Assembly: GCA_002633005.1 (NCBI GenBank)
Contig: NMRA01000777.1
Span: forward strand, 33,879 to 97,878
DNA: 64,000 nucleotides
Direction: 5' to 3'
Source of the DNA: Phoronis australis
Lineage: Eukaryota > Phoronida > Phoronidae
Shown: one piece after another, positions 61,190-64,000 of the stretch
Numbering within the stretch: position 1 is the stretch's first letter
How the letters are laid out: the number at the start of each line of letters is the position of its first letter
The notes under the pieces: generated by a model
Told to the model about the DNA's origin: nothing
The model's database searches: none
The model's input: the letters and a program-made list of their open reading frames with translations, nothing else
Made by a program: the position numbers and the translations under genes

Positions 61190-61669
61190 CAGATACATCA
61201 CCAGAAAACGGGTAAGAATGAAAGCATTCTTTATCGTTGTAGAGTATCCAATGAATATACCTACGAAGGTATAAAGATCTACAGATCGGATAAAAACGCC
61301 CCAGTGCAGAAATTTTCTGAACGGCCGAGCGAGCACCCCAATACAGTATGCTTTCACCACAGTGGCACGTGGCTAACGCATGCGCGCGTGTGGGAGCTCG
61401 TAAGGAGTCGGATTGGACTAATAAGGGGCGCGCGAATCATCGGCATCCAGTTTGTTCCAAGGAATGTGATTTTGGGGACATCTGGCGTAGAGAATCGGTG
61501 GGTTGTTAAAGTGGATTGCCGGGAAGCCATGACGGATCTAGTGAGGTTGGGGCTGGTTGTGAACGGGCAACAGATAGGTGTAAGGGTATATGACAATGTT
61601 CTTAAGGAGGACTACAACAAATACCTAAAGTACAATCGACTCAAAGCCTCAAGAGCATCGACAACGTAA
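61190..61669 (+). CDS. Orphan open frame, possible retroelement ORF1/gag remnant
   Basis: An open frame of about 160 codons, without an ATG near its beginning, ending in TAA. The part from about 61380 looks protein-like: VRSRIGLIRGARIIGIQFVP, then RWVVKVDCREAMTDLVRLGL and IGVRVYDNVLKEDYNKYL. The alternating hydrophobic pattern resembles an RRM-like strand-helix-strand unit as found in the ORF1/gag-like proteins of some retroelements. No zinc knuckle or reverse transcriptase follows. After the stop another frame stays open to about 61830, which could mean a frameshifted remnant. Function unassigned. Confidence 0.4.
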   Translation, partial: QIHHQKTGKNESILYRCRVSNEYTYEGIKIYRSDKNAPVQKFSERPSEHPNTVCFHHSGTWLTHARVWELVRSRIGLIRGARIIGIQFVPRNVILGTSGVENRWVVKVDCREAMTDLVRLGLVVNGQQIGVRVYDNVLKEDYNKYLKYNRLKASRASTT

Positions 61670-61831
61670 AGGTGTCAACAACACTGACTACAGCTACAAC
61701 GGGCAATTCAATATTCCGAACTGCACTGGACAGTGATAAGGAAGGAGAGGAAGAAGTGGTCATCTTTTTGACTACTGGAGTAGAGGGAGAACAGAACGTA
61801 GTTCACCAGCACGGGACATTCATGAGATAAT

Positions 61832-62706
61832 GGTCCCACGTGACTTGAATGCGGGGCTGCGTACCATAAGCGTGGACACTGGAGACGCACTGCATTTATT
61901 GCGAGAAATTTTCGATTATGGAACGGAAACACAGAATTCTAAGCCCATAAATCAATATTCTAGCCTTGGAGACCATCCATTTCAGTACCCGCTCGCTTTC
62001 CAGTAGTTTGGGCTAGTAGGGTTCCGCACATCTTCGCGAAAAACCCCACCTAAGTTTGGCCAAGTCACCAAAGCGATAGTCAGCACGTTATTGTCAAACG
62101 CACGCGCTATGATACTTTTGTGATATGTAAGCTCTGTTTACTGTAGCCTAAATAGATCTTTGTGATGCGAGACTGTCGTTGTAGTGGCATAGAAAACTGA
62201 TTCTTAGTTCGAAGTGTGCAAACTCTTGAATACATTCAACAGGAGATGAGATGGAGACGATTGCCAAGATATCATTACCTATATGACGTACATACCCTCG
62301 GAGGTTGATAGCCTAAGTATTTCAATATATTCAAAAATATTGCAACCCACCAGATACGTTGCAAAACTTTACATAATATATGTAGTATTGTACAGGATAA
62401 CGTCACAGAAAAATGGGTAAACTTCGAATCTAATGAGCATGATCCGTATAGATCGTGGATTTGAAATAGCAGGAATATCCCCGTTAAAAACGAATCGTAG
62501 GATTCATCGAAATGGACGCCTAAAACTGAGCTACGTTCCGTAGACCCAAGATAATAGTTAGAACTTACGGCGAAAGTTATTCCCCTATGTGCTACGGAAA
62601 AATTAAATTCTAGACCACATTTTATCAATTCAGTTTCACTCAAAATGGTGCGGCGCCGATAAGAATCAATTGCCGCGGAGTGTGATTTATTGTCTATGTG
62701 GCACGG
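61832..62706. other. No gene recognised in 61.8-62.7 kb
   Basis: AT-rich sequence between the orphan open frame and the TA-flanked element; a 122-codon frame on the minus strand has no protein-like features. Confidence 0.45.
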
Positions 62707-62708
62707 TA

Positions 62709-63535
62709 CACATAGTGTACCTAATTATCGGACGGAACCTAAATATCGGACATTTCATAAAATCTTACCTGAAGTATAATCTGAGAATTAAATGACACCA
62801 ATTTTTGTTCCGTTGTAATGCATTCAATGTCTGGCACCGTCTCGTTTTTACAGCGTTGCCTCGTTTTGATTTTACCGAGAGAGGGTGCAATTTAGACCCC
62901 CAAGTACACTGTAGGCCTAAAATGGACGATCGCATAAATCGGTTATATAAGTTGAAAATAAAATCTTTTTCCACAATGAAACCATCTCGTTGAACTGACA
63001 ATATGTCACTGTTCCATTTTTACATTTGTTTTTAAACTCAAGTCAAACCCCGACCGCGCACGTGCGGGTGTCATATCAAGAAGCCAAAGAGATACTAAAA
63101 ACTGCAGTGAGTTTGCACGTGCTTTAGTCTTCTGCACTAATTCATCGAAACGACTTGGCGCCGCCATCAGACTTCATGTTGTGGATAAATTTTGTTGCGA
63201 ATGGAGCTGTGTTTTAGCAGCATATGTCAAAACACTCAAGCTGAAATTTGGCTACAAGGTGCCCGCGGCCATTACTTGGTTAGTCAGTTTTCCGCAGTGT
63301 GGCGTATAGGGAAACACACGGTGTCCGATATTTAGGTTTTCCGAAGGTTTGCTAGTTGTGTTTTTAACGATCAGTCGGAACATAAATGTGGCTTTCGGTG
63401 ACAAGATATAGTAACACAACAATTCCGTGAAGGTAAGCCTTTATTTCAGCAAAGAATTTACAACAGTCTGTAGTATTTTCAATTAAATATAATGCAAAAT
63501 GTGCCAAAACGTCCGATAATTAGGTCACTTGACTG
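62709..63535. mobile_element. 0.82-kb TA-flanked inverted-repeat element, copy 2 (reversed)
   Basis: Reverse-complement copy of the element at 31799. It has TA duplications at 62707-62708 and 63536-63537 and the same terminal and subterminal motifs. 827 bp against 821 bp, with scattered differences throughout. Confidence 0.82.
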
Positions 63536-63833
63536 TAGTTCATTAAAATGACATCGGCTGTTGAGGAGTGACAATTACGAAATTTATTATCCGTAATAAA
63601 AGCAATGCTTCATGTTTGTAGTTACATTTATAATTTCTGGTGGATTGAGTCGAGTTTTGGCAACTTTTGTCCTTTAAGCCAGAAATCGTAGCCGCATCCT
63701 CCACAGTTGTTTGGTCTGAAAACAGAAATAAAAATGACAGCACTTTAACGGAGTGACACCGGTTATCGTTTTCGTTCATTGCGTCTCTCCCACCTTTGTA
63801 AATTTCTAGATCTGTTTTGCAACTCACTATATA

Positions 63834-64000
63834 GTCGGTGGGCCAGATTTTGTAGGGCCTCTAGAAAATGGTTTTTGTGAGTACTTTAGGGGGGCAATTT
63901 TATTTTGGTGTTTTTTAGTTCATTTATTAGAGTGTTTTCAAAATCTAAAAAGTTCCCACATATAAAGTTGCACATTTTTGAGAAATTTAAGTTTGAAGTT
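63834..64000. repeat. Interspersed repeat running off the window end
   Basis: Second copy of the 34441 repeat, differing at only a few bases. It continues past 64000, so its full length is unknown. Confidence 0.7.

Overview
The window is nuclear DNA of an invertebrate animal. It is AT-rich, genes are split by GT-AG introns, exons are short, and small inverted-repeat transposons are dense. An invertebrate neurotrophin and an animal-type family of beta-lactamase-fold serine hydrolases suggest a non-vertebrate deuterostome (hemichordate or cephalochordate), although a lophotrochozoan cannot be excluded. Three single N bases (14623, 15731, 37940) mark draft-assembly joins.

Layout. 1-10 kb is nearly gene-free, with a degenerate repeat near 6 kb. 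10.4-11.1 kb (+) holds a single coding exon for a neurotrophin precursor: secreted, with a furin site and a six-cysteine knot. 12.9-15.7 kb holds a foldback element and a 1.1-kb sequence present twice, each copy ending exactly at an N. 16.2-17.5 kb (-) is the terminal exon of an unrecognised basic, low-complexity protein. 17.5-22.4 kb is mostly empty.

The centre, about 22.5-55.9 kb, is a head-to-tail duplication of a roughly 16-17 kb unit. Each unit carries one nine-exon gene on the minus strand for a membrane-anchored, class C beta-lactamase-like serine hydrolase. Copy A (24309-37565) is intact and joins to 426 codons. Copy B (46437-55790) keeps every exon and splice site but has a TAA in exon 2, so it reads as a young pseudogene or a null allele. 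Introns and flanks still align, so mobile elements in one unit can be checked against an empty site in the other. This works for four insertions: a 251-bp and a 192-bp member of one inverted-repeat family, an 861-bp hAT-like element, and a 549-bp element with a 6-bp target duplication.

Between and downstream lie a tRNA-derived SINE (38.6 kb), a hammerhead-ribozyme-like motif inside an inverted repeat (42.3 kb, minus strand), and many foldback elements. 58.4-59.4 kb (+) is a two-exon gene of unknown function. 61.2-61.7 kb holds an orphan open frame that may be a retroelement remnant. 62.7-63.5 kb is the second copy of an 0.82-kb TA-flanked element also present at 31.8 kb. The window ends inside a repeat also found at 34.4 kb.
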